Positions 1 through 8,774 of a stretch of 64,000 nt of DNA are shown here, in pieces (the stretch's first letter is position 1; each line of letters opens with the position of its first letter). Position numbers and translations under genes: made by a program. Under the pieces are notes generated by a model. The model was not told the DNA's origin, searched no databases, and saw only the letters and a program-made list of their open reading frames with translations. Source of the stretch: CAKZNE01 sp002695025 (GTDB lineage: Bacteria > Bacteroidota > Bacteroidia > Flavobacteriales > Schleiferiaceae); the NCBI GenBank assembly GCA_913043285.1, contig CAJWML010000001.1, positions 682,001-746,000 of the forward strand, in the 5' to 3' direction.

Positions 1-600
1 TACTATTACCTCTACGAAATGGTAATAAGCGGAGCTTGCATCAGCCCTATGGATTCTGTTATGGGAATTGTTGGAACGCCCACCAATGCCGGAATGGGTG
101 ATCGCGATACGATATGTGATACCGGGGGAGTAGTGGATATGTCCACGTACCTGGATCCCAACGCCCAAAGCGGTGGAGTATGGATTGATGCTGACGCCTC
201 AGGCGCCCTTAATGGTAGTATGTTTGATCCTTCGGCTGCTGCATCTAATGCCACCTATATTATCCAATATGTAGTAAGTGGTGCTGCCTGTCCTTCGGAC
301 ACCGCTAGTTTTGAGATTTACGTAGATACTTGTGGTATTGGTATAGAAGAGTTCAATATAGCGGAGCTTGCGGTGTACCCTAACCCTACAACCGGAAGGG
401 TGTACGTTGAAAACAAGGGTATTGGTACTCAAAACATGCTGATTGAAGTCTACGCACCAAACGGCAAGCTCCTCAAGAGCAGGACTGTAGATGGTAGCGA
501 AAAGGCCGATATGGACATCAGTGACATGGCCAGAGGCATTTACCACCTCAAGATAACAACAGACCAGGGTGTTGCTGTGAAGCGTATCATGCGGCAGTAA
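1..600 (+). CDS. C-terminal part of a T9SS-secreted protein
   Basis: Frame 1 is open from the first base, so the gene begins upstream of the window; the first Met at 19 is internal. About 110 residues of Ser/Gly/Asp-rich beta-type sequence with scattered Cys precede a C-terminal domain of about 80 residues. That domain carries the VYPNPTTGRV motif, then an IEVYAPNGKLL strand and a GIYHLKI motif, ending KRIMRQ. This is a type A T9SS sorting domain: it directs export across the outer membrane and is removed at the surface. The role of the mature protein cannot be told from this fragment. A strong terminator follows 25 bases after the stop. Confidence 0.85.
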   Translation, partial: YYYLYEMVISGACISPMDSVMGIVGTPTNAGMGDRDTICDTGGVVDMSTYLDPNAQSGGVWIDADASGALNGSMFDPSAAASNATYIIQYVVSGAACPSDTASFEIYVDTCGIGIEEFNIAELAVYPNPTTGRVYVENKGIGTQNMLIEVYAPNGKLLKSRTVDGSEKADMDISDMARGIYHLKITTDQGVAVKRIMRQ

Positions 601-625
601 ACCAAGGTCTTCCTGATGGAATATG

Positions 626-660
626 TAAGCCCTGACGCGTAGCGTCAGGGCTTATTATTT
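626..660 (+). terminator. Rho-independent terminator
   Basis: A perfect 13-bp stem (626-638 paired with 642-654) around a GTA loop is followed by ATTATTTT. It ends the T9SS-protein gene. Confidence 0.85.
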
Positions 661-677
661 TCAGTAATTCAAAACAG

Positions 678-685
678 TATATTTG
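678..685 (+). promoter_or_regulatory. Bacteroidota-type -7 promoter element
   Basis: TATATTTG matches the TAnnTTTG -7 consensus of the Bacteroidota primary sigma factor. No clear TTTG -33 box lies about 19 bases upstream. A start point near 692 supports the downstream ATG at 733 rather than the in-frame ATG at 685. Confidence 0.4.
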
Positions 686-732
686 TGTTCCTGATTTCCT
701 GCTGCACTAATCTTTTCAACCCTGCAAGTCCA

Positions 733-2901
733 ATGAAAACAAAAAATGTAATAACCCTGCTGGCAATTCCTGCCATGCTATTTTCATGTAACGAAGTGAA
801 GGAAAAAGAAACTGCTTCAATTGATTATCCCGATACACGCAAAGACACCAGCGTGGTAGACCGGTATTTTGATAATGAAGTTAAAGACCCGTACCGTTGG
901 CTGGAAAATGATACTTCAGCCGAAACCGAAGCCTGGGTAAAAGCTCAGAATGAAGTTGCCTTCGGTTACCTGGAAAAAATCCCGTACCGCAGCTCCATTA
1001 ATGAACGTCTTACGGATCTGTGGAATTACGAGCGAATTTCGGCCCCCTTTGTAAGAGGTGAATACACCTACTTCTTCAAGAATGATGGCCTGCAGAACCA
1101 GGCTGTTATCTATCGTCAAAAAGGTGAGGAAGGCACTCCCGAGATATTCCTGGACCCAAATACCTTTTCGGACGATGGAACAACCTCCCTGGGTGGAATG
1201 AGCTTTACTAAAGATGGCAGCCTGATTGCCTACCAGATCTCGGAAGGCGGCTCAGACTGGCGGAAAGTGATTGTCATGGAAGCTGAGACGAAGAATATTG
1301 TGGAAGACACCCTTATTGATGTTAAGTTTTCCGGCCTGTCCTGGAAAGGAAATGATGGCTTTTATTACAGCAGTTACGATAAGCCCAAGGATGGAAGCCA
1401 GCTTTCCGGCCTTACCCAGTATCACAAGCTATTCTACCACAAACTAAAAACCCCGCAAGCATCCGATAAACTGATATTTGGTGGAGAAAAAACGCCCCGG
1501 AGGTACGTGTCGGGCGGTGTTACCGAGGATGAGAACTTCCTGGTAATTTCGGCTGCCACCTCTACTACCGGCAATGAATTGTATATCCAGGACCTCCGTA
1601 AACCAGGGAGTCCGATTATAAATCTGGTGAACAATTTTGAAAACGACCACAGTGTTTTGCATAGCGAAGGAGACAAGCTTTTTATACAAACCAATTTAGG
1701 TGCGCCCAACGGAAAGGTAATGACGGCTGTTTTTCCGAATGCCACACCCGAAACCTGGGAGGAGTTTATCCCCGAAACAGAGCATGTGCTGCGTGCCGGA
1801 ACGGCTGGAGGAAAGTTCTTTACCAACTATATTGTGGACGCTGCTTCCAAAGTATATCAATACAATAACCAGGGTGAAATGGAGCGCGAGATAGAATTGC
1901 CCGGTATTGGCTCTGCCGGGGGCTTTGGTGGCCGTATGGAAGACACCGTTCTGTATTACAGTTTTACCAATTACGTATATCCTTCCACTACCTTTAAGTA
2001 CGATATAGCAAGCGGGGAGTCTGAGGTTTACAAAAAGTCGGGGGTAAAATTTGACCCCGAAAAATATGAGTCCAAGCAAGTGTTTTACACCTCCAAAGAT
2101 GGTACCCAGGTACCGATGATCATCACTTACAAAAAGGGACTGAAGCTGGATGGTACCAATCCAACTATGCTCTATGGTTACGGAGGCTTTAACATTAGCC
2201 TCACGCCAAGCTTCAGCACCTCCAATATAATCCTGCTGGAAAATGGTGGAGTATATGCCGTGGCCAACCTGCGTGGTGGTGGTGAGTATGGCGAAAAATG
2301 GCATGCTGCCGGTACTAAGCTCAACAAGCAAAATGTATTTGATGATTTTATTGCAGCAGCAGAGTACCTGATTGAAAACAAATACACCAGTAGTGAAAAA
2401 CTGGCTATTTCAGGAGGTTCCAATGGAGGCCTTTTGGTAGGGGCCACTATGACGCAACGTCCGGATCTTATGCAGGTAGCATTTCCTGCGGTAGGAGTGC
2501 TGGACATGCTGCGCTACCATAAATTTACTTCAGGGGCCGGCTGGGCCTATGATTATGGCACCTCCGAAGATGATGAGGAAATGTTCAAATACCTGTATGG
2601 ATATTCCCCCTACCACAATTTGAAGGAGGGTACGGAGTATCCTGCAACCATGGTCACCACGGGTGATCATGATGACCGGGTTGTACCAGCGCATTCGTTC
2701 AAGTTTGCAGCCCGCCTTCAGGAAGTTCATCAAGGAAAGGATCCAGTCCTTATCCGCATTGAGACCAATGCCGGACATGGAGCCGGGAAGCCCACCGATA
2801 AGATCATTCAGGAACAGGTCGATAAGTGGGCCTTTATGTTCTGGAATATGGGTTATAAGGAGCTGCCCGGAGAAAATCCCGAAACGGCTATAAGACAGTA
2901 A
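733..2901 (+). CDS. Prolyl oligopeptidase family serine peptidase (S9A)
   Basis: This 722-residue enzyme cleaves peptides after proline. I chose the ATG at 733 over the one at 685 because it starts directly with a lipoprotein signal peptide (MKTKNVITLLAIPAMLFSC); the enzyme is then exported and lipid-anchored. An N-terminal beta-propeller of about 400 residues regulates access. The C-terminal alpha/beta-hydrolase domain has the nucleophile S563 in GGSNGG, the acid at D647/D648 in DHDDRVVP and H682 in GHGAGKP. Length and motifs are those of intact S9A enzymes. It forms its own transcription unit between two terminators, and a role in nutrient peptide digestion is inferred. Confidence 0.93.
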   Translation: MKTKNVITLLAIPAMLFSCNEVKEKETASIDYPDTRKDTSVVDRYFDNEVKDPYRWLENDTSAETEAWVKAQNEVAFGYLEKIPYRSSINERLTDLWNYERISAPFVRGEYTYFFKNDGLQNQAVIYRQKGEEGTPEIFLDPNTFSDDGTTSLGGMSFTKDGSLIAYQISEGGSDWRKVIVMEAETKNIVEDTLIDVKFSGLSWKGNDGFYYSSYDKPKDGSQLSGLTQYHKLFYHKLKTPQASDKLIFGGEKTPRRYVSGGVTEDENFLVISAATSTTGNELYIQDLRKPGSPIINLVNNFENDHSVLHSEGDKLFIQTNLGAPNGKVMTAVFPNATPETWEEFIPETEHVLRAGTAGGKFFTNYIVDAASKVYQYNNQGEMEREIELPGIGSAGGFGGRMEDTVLYYSFTNYVYPSTTFKYDIASGESEVYKKSGVKFDPEKYESKQVFYTSKDGTQVPMIITYKKGLKLDGTNPTMLYGYGGFNISLTPSFSTSNIILLENGGVYAVANLRGGGEYGEKWHAAGTKLNKQNVFDDFIAAAEYLIENKYTSSEKLAISGGSNGGLLVGATMTQRPDLMQVAFPAVGVLDMLRYHKFTSGAGWAYDYGTSEDDEEMFKYLYGYSPYHNLKEGTEYPATMVTTGDHDDRVVPAHSFKFAARLQEVHQGKDPVLIRIETNAGHGAGKPTDKIIQEQVDKWAFMFWNMGYKELPGENPETAIRQ

Positions 2902-2917
2902 GGCTCACAATAGAATG

Positions 2918-2944
2918 AACCCCGGCAATAAGCCGGGGTTTTTT
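2918..2944 (+). terminator. Rho-independent terminator
   Basis: A 9-bp stem (2918-2926 with 2932-2940) closes a 5-base loop and is followed by a T run, 16 bases after the prolyl oligopeptidase stop. Confidence 0.85.
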
Positions 2945-2999
2945 ATTGAAAGAGGAACATTAGGCATCAAGGCAATGTTTCACCCTAAACACTTATTAT

Positions 3000-4319
3000 A
3001 TGTCTGTATTCTCAAACCTTCGCAAGCTTGGCAAGCTACTGTCCAATATAGATGTCTCTGAAACCATTGAAGCCCTGGGCAAGCTGGACCGTACGGAGAT
3101 GTACCAGATCATGAAGATCATCAAGTCCAAAAGTAAAGAATACAAAGCCCCGGAAATAGAAGGGGATTACTACCAGTTGGCCCGTTTCCTTTCACCAGAG
3201 GAACGTGAAGTACAATTACGTGTGCGTGAGTTTATGCAAAAGGAAATCCAGCCCATTGCCAATGAGTACTGGAATAAGGCGGAGTTTCCCATGCATATTA
3301 TTCCTAAAATGGCTGAATTGAATATAGCCGGACTTACGTATAAAGGCTATGATAGTCCTATGGGAAGCTATCTCCTGGAAGGTTTTATCACTATGGAAAT
3401 GGCCAGGGTGGATACCTCCATTTCAACCTTCTTCGGGGTTCAGAGCGGTCTGGCCATGGGAAGTATCTACTTCTGCGGCAGCGAGGAACAAAAGTGGAAA
3501 TGGCTGCCTCCCATGCAGCGCCTGGAGAAGATAGGGGCCTTTGGCCTTACGGAGCCAAACGTGGGTTCAGCGGTAGCGGGGGGGCTGGAGACTACCTGCC
3601 GCAGAGAGGGAGATGTATGGATATTGAACGGACAAAAGAAGTGGATAGGCAACGCCACTTTTGCAGATCTCGTGATCATCTGGGCCCAGGATGAGGAGAA
3701 TCACCAGGTGAAGGGATTCATCGTAGAGAAAGACACTCTCGGTTTCAAGGCGGAGAAACAGAAAAACAAAATGGCCCTCCGTACGGTACAGAATGCCCTG
3801 ATAACCATGGAAAATTGTGAAATCCCCGAAGCAAACCGTTTGCAGGAATGCAACAGCTTTAAAGACACCTCAAAAGTGTTGAAAGCCACCCGAGCCGGGG
3901 TTGCGTGGCAGGCCGTAGGTTGTGCAAGAGGGGCTTATGAGCTGGCGCTGGATTATTCGCATATCCGTAAACAGTTTGGAAAACCGATCGGGTCGTTTCA
4001 GCTGGTACAGGACCTGCTGGTGGAAATGCTCACCGATCTGACGGCTATACAGACCATGGCTTTTCACCTGTCCAAACTGCAGGATGATAACCGGATGACG
4101 GACCAGCAGGCTTCCCTGGCTAAAGTGGCCTGTAGCCGCCATACCCGCGAAATTGTAAGTAAGGCCCGCGAAATTTTTGGGGGCAACGGCATTTTGCTGG
4201 AAAACAGTATTGCCCGCTTTGTAGCGGATGCCGAAGCTATTTATACCTATGAAGGCACCAAAGAAGTGAATTCACTGATAGTGGGTCGCGATATTACCGG
4301 TATAAGTGCCTTTATTTAG
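3000..4319 (+). CDS. Acyl-CoA dehydrogenase, glutaryl-CoA dehydrogenase-like
   Basis: A 439-residue cytoplasmic flavoenzyme that oxidises acyl-CoA to enoyl-CoA. The FAD/substrate region has GAFGLTEPNVGS and KKWIGNA. The catalytic base is E418 in TYEGTKEVN, followed by LIVGRDITGI, which closely resembles the end of glutaryl-CoA dehydrogenases. The GCDH-like N-terminal half (MARVDTSIS, GSEEQ) agrees. About 60 extra N-terminal residues precede the usual domain start. A role in lysine/tryptophan degradation through glutaryl-CoA is likely, but short-chain substrates are possible. Its last four bases overlap the end of the convergent ferritin gene. Confidence 0.85.
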   Translation: MSVFSNLRKLGKLLSNIDVSETIEALGKLDRTEMYQIMKIIKSKSKEYKAPEIEGDYYQLARFLSPEEREVQLRVREFMQKEIQPIANEYWNKAEFPMHIIPKMAELNIAGLTYKGYDSPMGSYLLEGFITMEMARVDTSISTFFGVQSGLAMGSIYFCGSEEQKWKWLPPMQRLEKIGAFGLTEPNVGSAVAGGLETTCRREGDVWILNGQKKWIGNATFADLVIIWAQDEENHQVKGFIVEKDTLGFKAEKQKNKMALRTVQNALITMENCEIPEANRLQECNSFKDTSKVLKATRAGVAWQAVGCARGAYELALDYSHIRKQFGKPIGSFQLVQDLLVEMLTDLTAIQTMAFHLSKLQDDNRMTDQQASLAKVACSRHTREIVSKAREIFGGNGILLENSIARFVADAEAIYTYEGTKEVNSLIVGRDITGISAFI

Positions 4320-4864
4320 CGGTGGTCAGGTACAAAGTCCTGGGGGTTGTGCATTTTACCAATCTCCTGGTCAATAGTCCATAGTCCAACCCCGTCTTCA
4401 CCAATAATATCAAAAAGTTCCAGGGCTCTTCGGGCCATGGTTTCCTCTTCGCGCTGCTCTACTACGTACCACTGTAAAAAGTTGAAAGTGGTATAATCCT
4501 TAGAGGCAAGGCAGCGGTCTACAATATCGTGTATGGATTTGGTGACCTGTATCTCATGCTGGAGTACCTCTTCAAATACTTCACGAAGCGATTTAAAAGT
4601 GTGTTTTATTTCGGTTATCTCAGGTTGTATAGCGTGTCCACCTGCCTGGTTTACGTACTTAAATAGCTTTAACATATGGCCGCGCTCTTCGTCAGAGTGC
4701 TTGTATAAAAACTCGGATGAATTATTATATCCCTTGGTTTCACACCAGGAAGCCATACTGAGGTAAGATGCTGAGGATTTGCCTTCCATTACGATCTGCT
4801 CGTTCAGCAGCTTTTCCATTTCCTTGTTCAAAGACCGCTTGGGAGTTATAAGATTTTGCTTCAT
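4316..4864 (-). CDS. Non-haem ferritin
   Basis: A 182-residue four-helix-bundle iron-storage protein that assembles into a 24-mer shell. Ferroxidase ligands are visible: Glu in the first helix (VMEGKSSASYL), the EERGH pair in the second, EVLQHE in the third, and the Gln/Glu cluster VVEQREEE in the fourth. No haem-ligand Met typical of bacterioferritin is evident. A short N-terminal extension of about 12 residues precedes the bundle. It is convergent with, and overlaps by four bases, the acyl-CoA dehydrogenase gene. Confidence 0.93.
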   Translation of the reverse strand: MKQNLITPKRSLNKEMEKLLNEQIVMEGKSSASYLSMASWCETKGYNNSSEFLYKHSDEERGHMLKLFKYVNQAGGHAIQPEITEIKHTFKSLREVFEEVLQHEIQVTKSIHDIVDRCLASKDYTTFNFLQWYVVEQREEETMARRALELFDIIGEDGVGLWTIDQEIGKMHNPQDFVPDHR

Positions 4865-4974
4865 GGTATATCAATTCTTTGCATGAAAGTACAGTTTCTG
4901 ATTAGATGAGGTTCATTTTAGGGGGTAATTATTATTTGGATTAAGTTTAAAGCACTAAATTATTTACTTGAATC

Positions 4975-5403
4975 ATGACCAAGGCTACCTTATTTACAAT
5001 GATCATTTTCATGGGTGCATCACACCTGTTTGCTCAGGGTCTTGAAACCGATGCCGAAGGGTTTCAAACGTTTACCTCACACGAAGGAGATACGGCCTAT
5101 GTCATGAAAAAGTATCACATTGTTTTCCTCAAGGTGGGCCCCAACCGTAACCAGGACGAAAAAGAAGCTTTGGAAATCCAGAAAAAACACATGGAACACA
5201 TCAACTGGATGGCAGAAGAAGGTTATGTGGATATTGCGGGTCCTTTTGCCGGTGAGGGTGAGATCAGGGGAATACTGGTGATGCATGTTCCTACTCTTGA
5301 AAAAGCAAAAGAACTGGCTTCCATGGATCCGGCTGTAAAAGCCGGGCGGCTTACCGTTGAAGTACATGGATGGTGGGTAGCCGAAGGGTCATGTCTTAAA
5401 TAG
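4975..5403 (+). CDS. Exported YCII-domain protein
   Basis: 142 residues with a signal peptide (MTKATLFTMIIFMGASHLFAQ) followed by a YCII-related fold: a first strand YHIVFLKVGP, a helix with HMEHINWMAEEG, AGPF, and a C-terminal VEVHGWWVAEG. YCII proteins are ferredoxin-like alpha+beta dimers with a conserved His/Asp pocket, but their reaction is generally unknown. Export is unusual for the family, which is mostly cytoplasmic. The next gene starts five bases after the stop, so the two are probably co-transcribed. Confidence 0.8.
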   Translation: MTKATLFTMIIFMGASHLFAQGLETDAEGFQTFTSHEGDTAYVMKKYHIVFLKVGPNRNQDEKEALEIQKKHMEHINWMAEEGYVDIAGPFAGEGEIRGILVMHVPTLEKAKELASMDPAVKAGRLTVEVHGWWVAEGSCLK

Positions 5404-5408
5404 CAACA

Positions 5409-5657
5409 ATGATAAAGTGGTGTTCAAACAATCTTCTTATTCTGGGGCTGGCCAGTATTACCCTGGGCCTGGCCCCCTTCCTTCCTGAGCCTCATGTATG
5501 GGGAAAGATCAAATGGGTGGCCGGTGGCGCTGTTGGCATGAAACCCATGGACTGGTTTGACCTGGTATTGCATGGTGTTCCCTGGGTTCTGTTCCTTATG
5601 GGCCTGGCCGGACGGCTTTTCCGCGTAGACGGTAGTAGAACTACGAAAAAATACTAA
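5409..5657 (+). CDS. Small two-helix membrane protein
   Basis: 82 residues with hydrophobic segments at about 8-26 and 53-68 and a conserved-looking middle (APFLPEPHVWGKIKW, GGAVGMKPMDWFD). Similar short proteins occur in other Bacteroidota, sometimes labelled RND transporter without a sound basis. I recognise no function. It follows the YCII gene by five bases. Confidence 0.7.
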   Translation: MIKWCSNNLLILGLASITLGLAPFLPEPHVWGKIKWVAGGAVGMKPMDWFDLVLHGVPWVLFLMGLAGRLFRVDGSRTTKKY

Positions 5658-5737
5658 GGTACTAGCCTAAAAATCAGATTTTAAAGGAATACCCTAACAG
5701 CTTAGTGTTAAAAGTACACCGTTTACGAAAAAAACGC

Positions 5738-5745
5738 TACATTTG
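5738..5745 (+). promoter_or_regulatory. Candidate -7 element for the sugar-uptake operon
   Basis: TACATTTG matches TAnnTTTG and lies 51 bases before the SusC-like start. No good -33 TTTG is seen at the expected distance, so the call rests on the -7 box alone. Confidence 0.35.
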
Positions 5746-5795
5746 ATCTTATCTGACTATTCATGCATTCCTAACTATCTGAAAAACAGATTTCT

Positions 5796-8756
5796 ATGAT
5801 TAAAAGAATTATTCTGTGTCTGTTGCTACTTCCTTTTATGGGTTTGGCGCAGAGCCGCACTGTGTCCGGGCTTATCACGGGGGCTGATGACGGAAGCCCA
5901 CTTCCGGGGGCTAACGTACTGGCCTTACCCTCGGGCACCGGAACCGTTTCCGGTGGTGATGGCCGGTTTACGCTAAACCTTAAACCGGGGGACGATAGCC
6001 TTAAAGTGACGTTTATTGGCTATAAGAGCAACACTCTTTCTATCAGTACCATATCCAATCTTGCAAATGTGAGTATAAGCCTGGCACCAGAAGCCAAGAT
6101 GTTGGATGAGACCGTAGTGATCGGTTATGGAACACAACGTAAAAGCGACCTTACGGGATCGGTGGTTTCTGTAAAGGAAGCAGATCTTGTAAAGGTTCCT
6201 TCGGCCTCTCCTCTGCAAGCCCTCCAGGGTAAAGCGGCTGGGGTAACGGTTACCAGCACTAGTGGTGACCCCGGTAGTGCGCCCATAGTTCGTATTCGTG
6301 GGGTAGGGACCATCACCCGGGGAGCCGGGCCCATTTATGTGGTGGACGGAGTCATTGTTGACGACATTAACTTTTTGAGCTCTAATGATATTGCCTCCAT
6401 GGAGGTTCTGAAAGATGCATCTGCAACGGCCATTTACGGTTCAAGGGGTGCTAATGGAGTTATAATTGTTACTACCAAAAGGGGTAAACAAGGCAAACCG
6501 GTTTTTAGCCTTAGCGGAGAACTTGGACTACAAACGATTCCCAATTATATAGATGTGATGAATGGTCGGGAGTTTGCAGAATATGTAAACGCCTTTAACC
6601 CGGGAGAATTCCAGAATTTGGACAGGGTGGCCAATACGGATTGGCAGGATTTGGTTTATAAAGATGTAGCTCCTTTATACTCTGCAAACTTTTCCGTAGC
6701 CGGGGCAACTGAAAAAACTAATTATTATGTAGGTCTTAGTCTTTTTGACCAGGAAGGAGTATTACCTAAATCACGGTATCAGCGTTTTTCCGTAAAAGTA
6801 AATAATGAGTATACGGTGGCAGATTGGTTCCGCCTGGGAAATAACATTACTATATCGAAGGAAGACAAGCAGAATGCACCTGGGGTGGTGGCAAACCTCG
6901 TTCGGGCCTGGCCTACCGAAGTTCCATATAATCCAGATGGTAGCTATGCTGAGGTGCTGGGAGGAGGGAACCCTATCGCGGCTATTGAATATACCAACTC
7001 TGAAAACGATCAGCTATTTGGAGTAGGAAATGTGTATGGGGAGGTGGACATTATTGATAACCTTACCTTCAAGTCCAATTTCGGATTTGACAAGCGAATA
7101 TTTGAATCTACCGTCTTTACCCCGGAATATTTCGTAAGTGCCACCCAACAAAGCGAGCAAAGCAGGGTGGAACAGACTAAGGAGGATTATGGCCAGTGGC
7201 TCTGGGAGCAAACCCTTTCATACAATAAAGAAATAGGACTTCATCGTTTTGATGTATTGGCAGGATTCACCTCGCAATCAACCTTTCGCGAAAGAATTAA
7301 GGGAACGGTAGAAGATATTATTGACTACGATCCTTCATTATGGTATCTCCAGGGAGGAAATATTGCTGATGTTACTATAGAGCAGGGGCTGGACAGCTAC
7401 AGAATGGTCTCCTACCTTTTCAGGGCCAACTATGCTTTTGACAATCGCTACCTTTTTACTGCCACTTTCCGTAGAGACGGTTCAACCAAGTTCGGAGAAA
7501 ATAAAAGATATGGGAACTTTCCCTCTTTTGCAACAGGGTGGAATATTCATAATGAAGAGTTTATGAAAGGCATAACCCTGCTGAATCGGTTAAAATTGAG
7601 AGCCAGCTGGGGAATAATCGGTAATGAAAAGATTCCCTATCTGGAACAATACTCAACCGTGGCTCAAACCTATACCGCTGTATTTGGAGCTAATGAAGTG
7701 ACCGTTCCAGGAGGGACCTATGACAGGTCTGGAAATCCTAACTTACAATGGGAGTCAACTGAGCAAACAGATATAGGTCTTGAGTTTGGATTGCTAAATA
7801 ATCGCTTAAGTGGTGAGTTGGACTACTATAAACGGGTTACTCGTAAAGCTTTGGTCCCCTTGGTTGTTCCCGGGCATTTGGGTAACGGACCTTTTTCCAC
7901 AGTAATTCAAAATGCAGGAGACATTCAGAATCAAGGTGTAGAACTTATTCTGAACTGGGCTGATAATATTGGTGATTTCTCCTATGGGGTAGGAGGGAAT
8001 ATCTCCACAGTAAACAATAAAGTGCTTTCTATTTCTTCAAACACAGACTTTATAACCAGTGGCAGCCTGGGTAATGGGCAATTGGTTACCCGCTCTGAAG
8101 TGGGTGTTCCGGTTGGTTCCTTTTATGGTTACCAGGTTATCGGTATTTTCCAGAATCAGGGAGAAGTGGATGCGAGCGCCACCACAGGAAACCAGCAACC
8201 CGGTGATCTTAAATACCAGGATGTAAATAGTGATGGTGTTATTGATGAAGGTGACCGGGTATTTATTGGCTCTTATATCCCTGACTTTACCTATGGCTTT
8301 AATGCAAACGTAGGGTATAAAGGAATTAATCTTAGCCTTGATTTTTATGGTTCACAGGGTAATGATATATACAATGGTAGAGATGCTGTGCGTCCTAATC
8401 GCTTCAACTACGAAACTACCCGTAATGACTTCTGGAGAGGCGAAGGGACTTCTACTACAGAGCCCAGGGCCAGCCAGTCTGCCAACAATGAACCCTCGAG
8501 TTACTTTGTTCAGGATGGTTCTTTTCTGCGTCTTAGGAATGCTATTCTGTCCTATGACATACCCAGGCAATGGGCTTCGGCTGTTAAGATTTCATCCGCC
8601 AGGGTTTATGTGAAAGGTACCAACATTTTCACACGTACCGATTATACGGGTTACTCTCCGGAAATTGCTTCTAATCAAGTAGATGCTTCTGGTATTGATC
8701 TTGGAACCTATCCAATCGTATCCATCTATTCCATTGGTGTAAATCTTACCTTCTAA
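5796..8756 (+). CDS. SusC/RagA-family TonB-dependent outer membrane receptor
   Basis: A 986-residue TonB-dependent transporter that imports oligosaccharide with its SusD lid. Signal peptide to about residue 19 (MGLAQS), carboxypeptidase-regulatory-like domain at about 22-105 (GSPLPGANV, VTFIGYK), TonB-box-like stretch and plug domain at about 110-230 (VVIGYGTQRKSDLTGSV, VVDGV, ASATAIYGSRGANGV), then a 22-strand barrel ending in YSIGVNLTF with a terminal Phe. No STN domain is present, so it does not signal to a FecR-type anti-sigma factor. It is the first gene of the locus, with SusD 18 bases downstream. Confidence 0.95.
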   Translation: MIKRIILCLLLLPFMGLAQSRTVSGLITGADDGSPLPGANVLALPSGTGTVSGGDGRFTLNLKPGDDSLKVTFIGYKSNTLSISTISNLANVSISLAPEAKMLDETVVIGYGTQRKSDLTGSVVSVKEADLVKVPSASPLQALQGKAAGVTVTSTSGDPGSAPIVRIRGVGTITRGAGPIYVVDGVIVDDINFLSSNDIASMEVLKDASATAIYGSRGANGVIIVTTKRGKQGKPVFSLSGELGLQTIPNYIDVMNGREFAEYVNAFNPGEFQNLDRVANTDWQDLVYKDVAPLYSANFSVAGATEKTNYYVGLSLFDQEGVLPKSRYQRFSVKVNNEYTVADWFRLGNNITISKEDKQNAPGVVANLVRAWPTEVPYNPDGSYAEVLGGGNPIAAIEYTNSENDQLFGVGNVYGEVDIIDNLTFKSNFGFDKRIFESTVFTPEYFVSATQQSEQSRVEQTKEDYGQWLWEQTLSYNKEIGLHRFDVLAGFTSQSTFRERIKGTVEDIIDYDPSLWYLQGGNIADVTIEQGLDSYRMVSYLFRANYAFDNRYLFTATFRRDGSTKFGENKRYGNFPSFATGWNIHNEEFMKGITLLNRLKLRASWGIIGNEKIPYLEQYSTVAQTYTAVFGANEVTVPGGTYDRSGNPNLQWESTEQTDIGLEFGLLNNRLSGELDYYKRVTRKALVPLVVPGHLGNGPFSTVIQNAGDIQNQGVELILNWADNIGDFSYGVGGNISTVNNKVLSISSNTDFITSGSLGNGQLVTRSEVGVPVGSFYGYQVIGIFQNQGEVDASATTGNQQPGDLKYQDVNSDGVIDEGDRVFIGSYIPDFTYGFNANVGYKGINLSLDFYGSQGNDIYNGRDAVRPNRFNYETTRNDFWRGEGTSTTEPRASQSANNEPSSYFVQDGSFLRLRNAILSYDIPRQWASAVKISSARVYVKGTNIFTRTDYTGYSPEIASNQVDASGIDLGTYPIVSIYSIGVNLTF

Positions 8757-8774
8757 AAAGTAAAGCACAAGAAA

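Noticed and set aside
685..732. Longer start for the prolyl oligopeptidase
   Set aside because: The ATG at 685 falls on the -7 promoter element and would place 16 residues before a good lipoprotein signal peptide.
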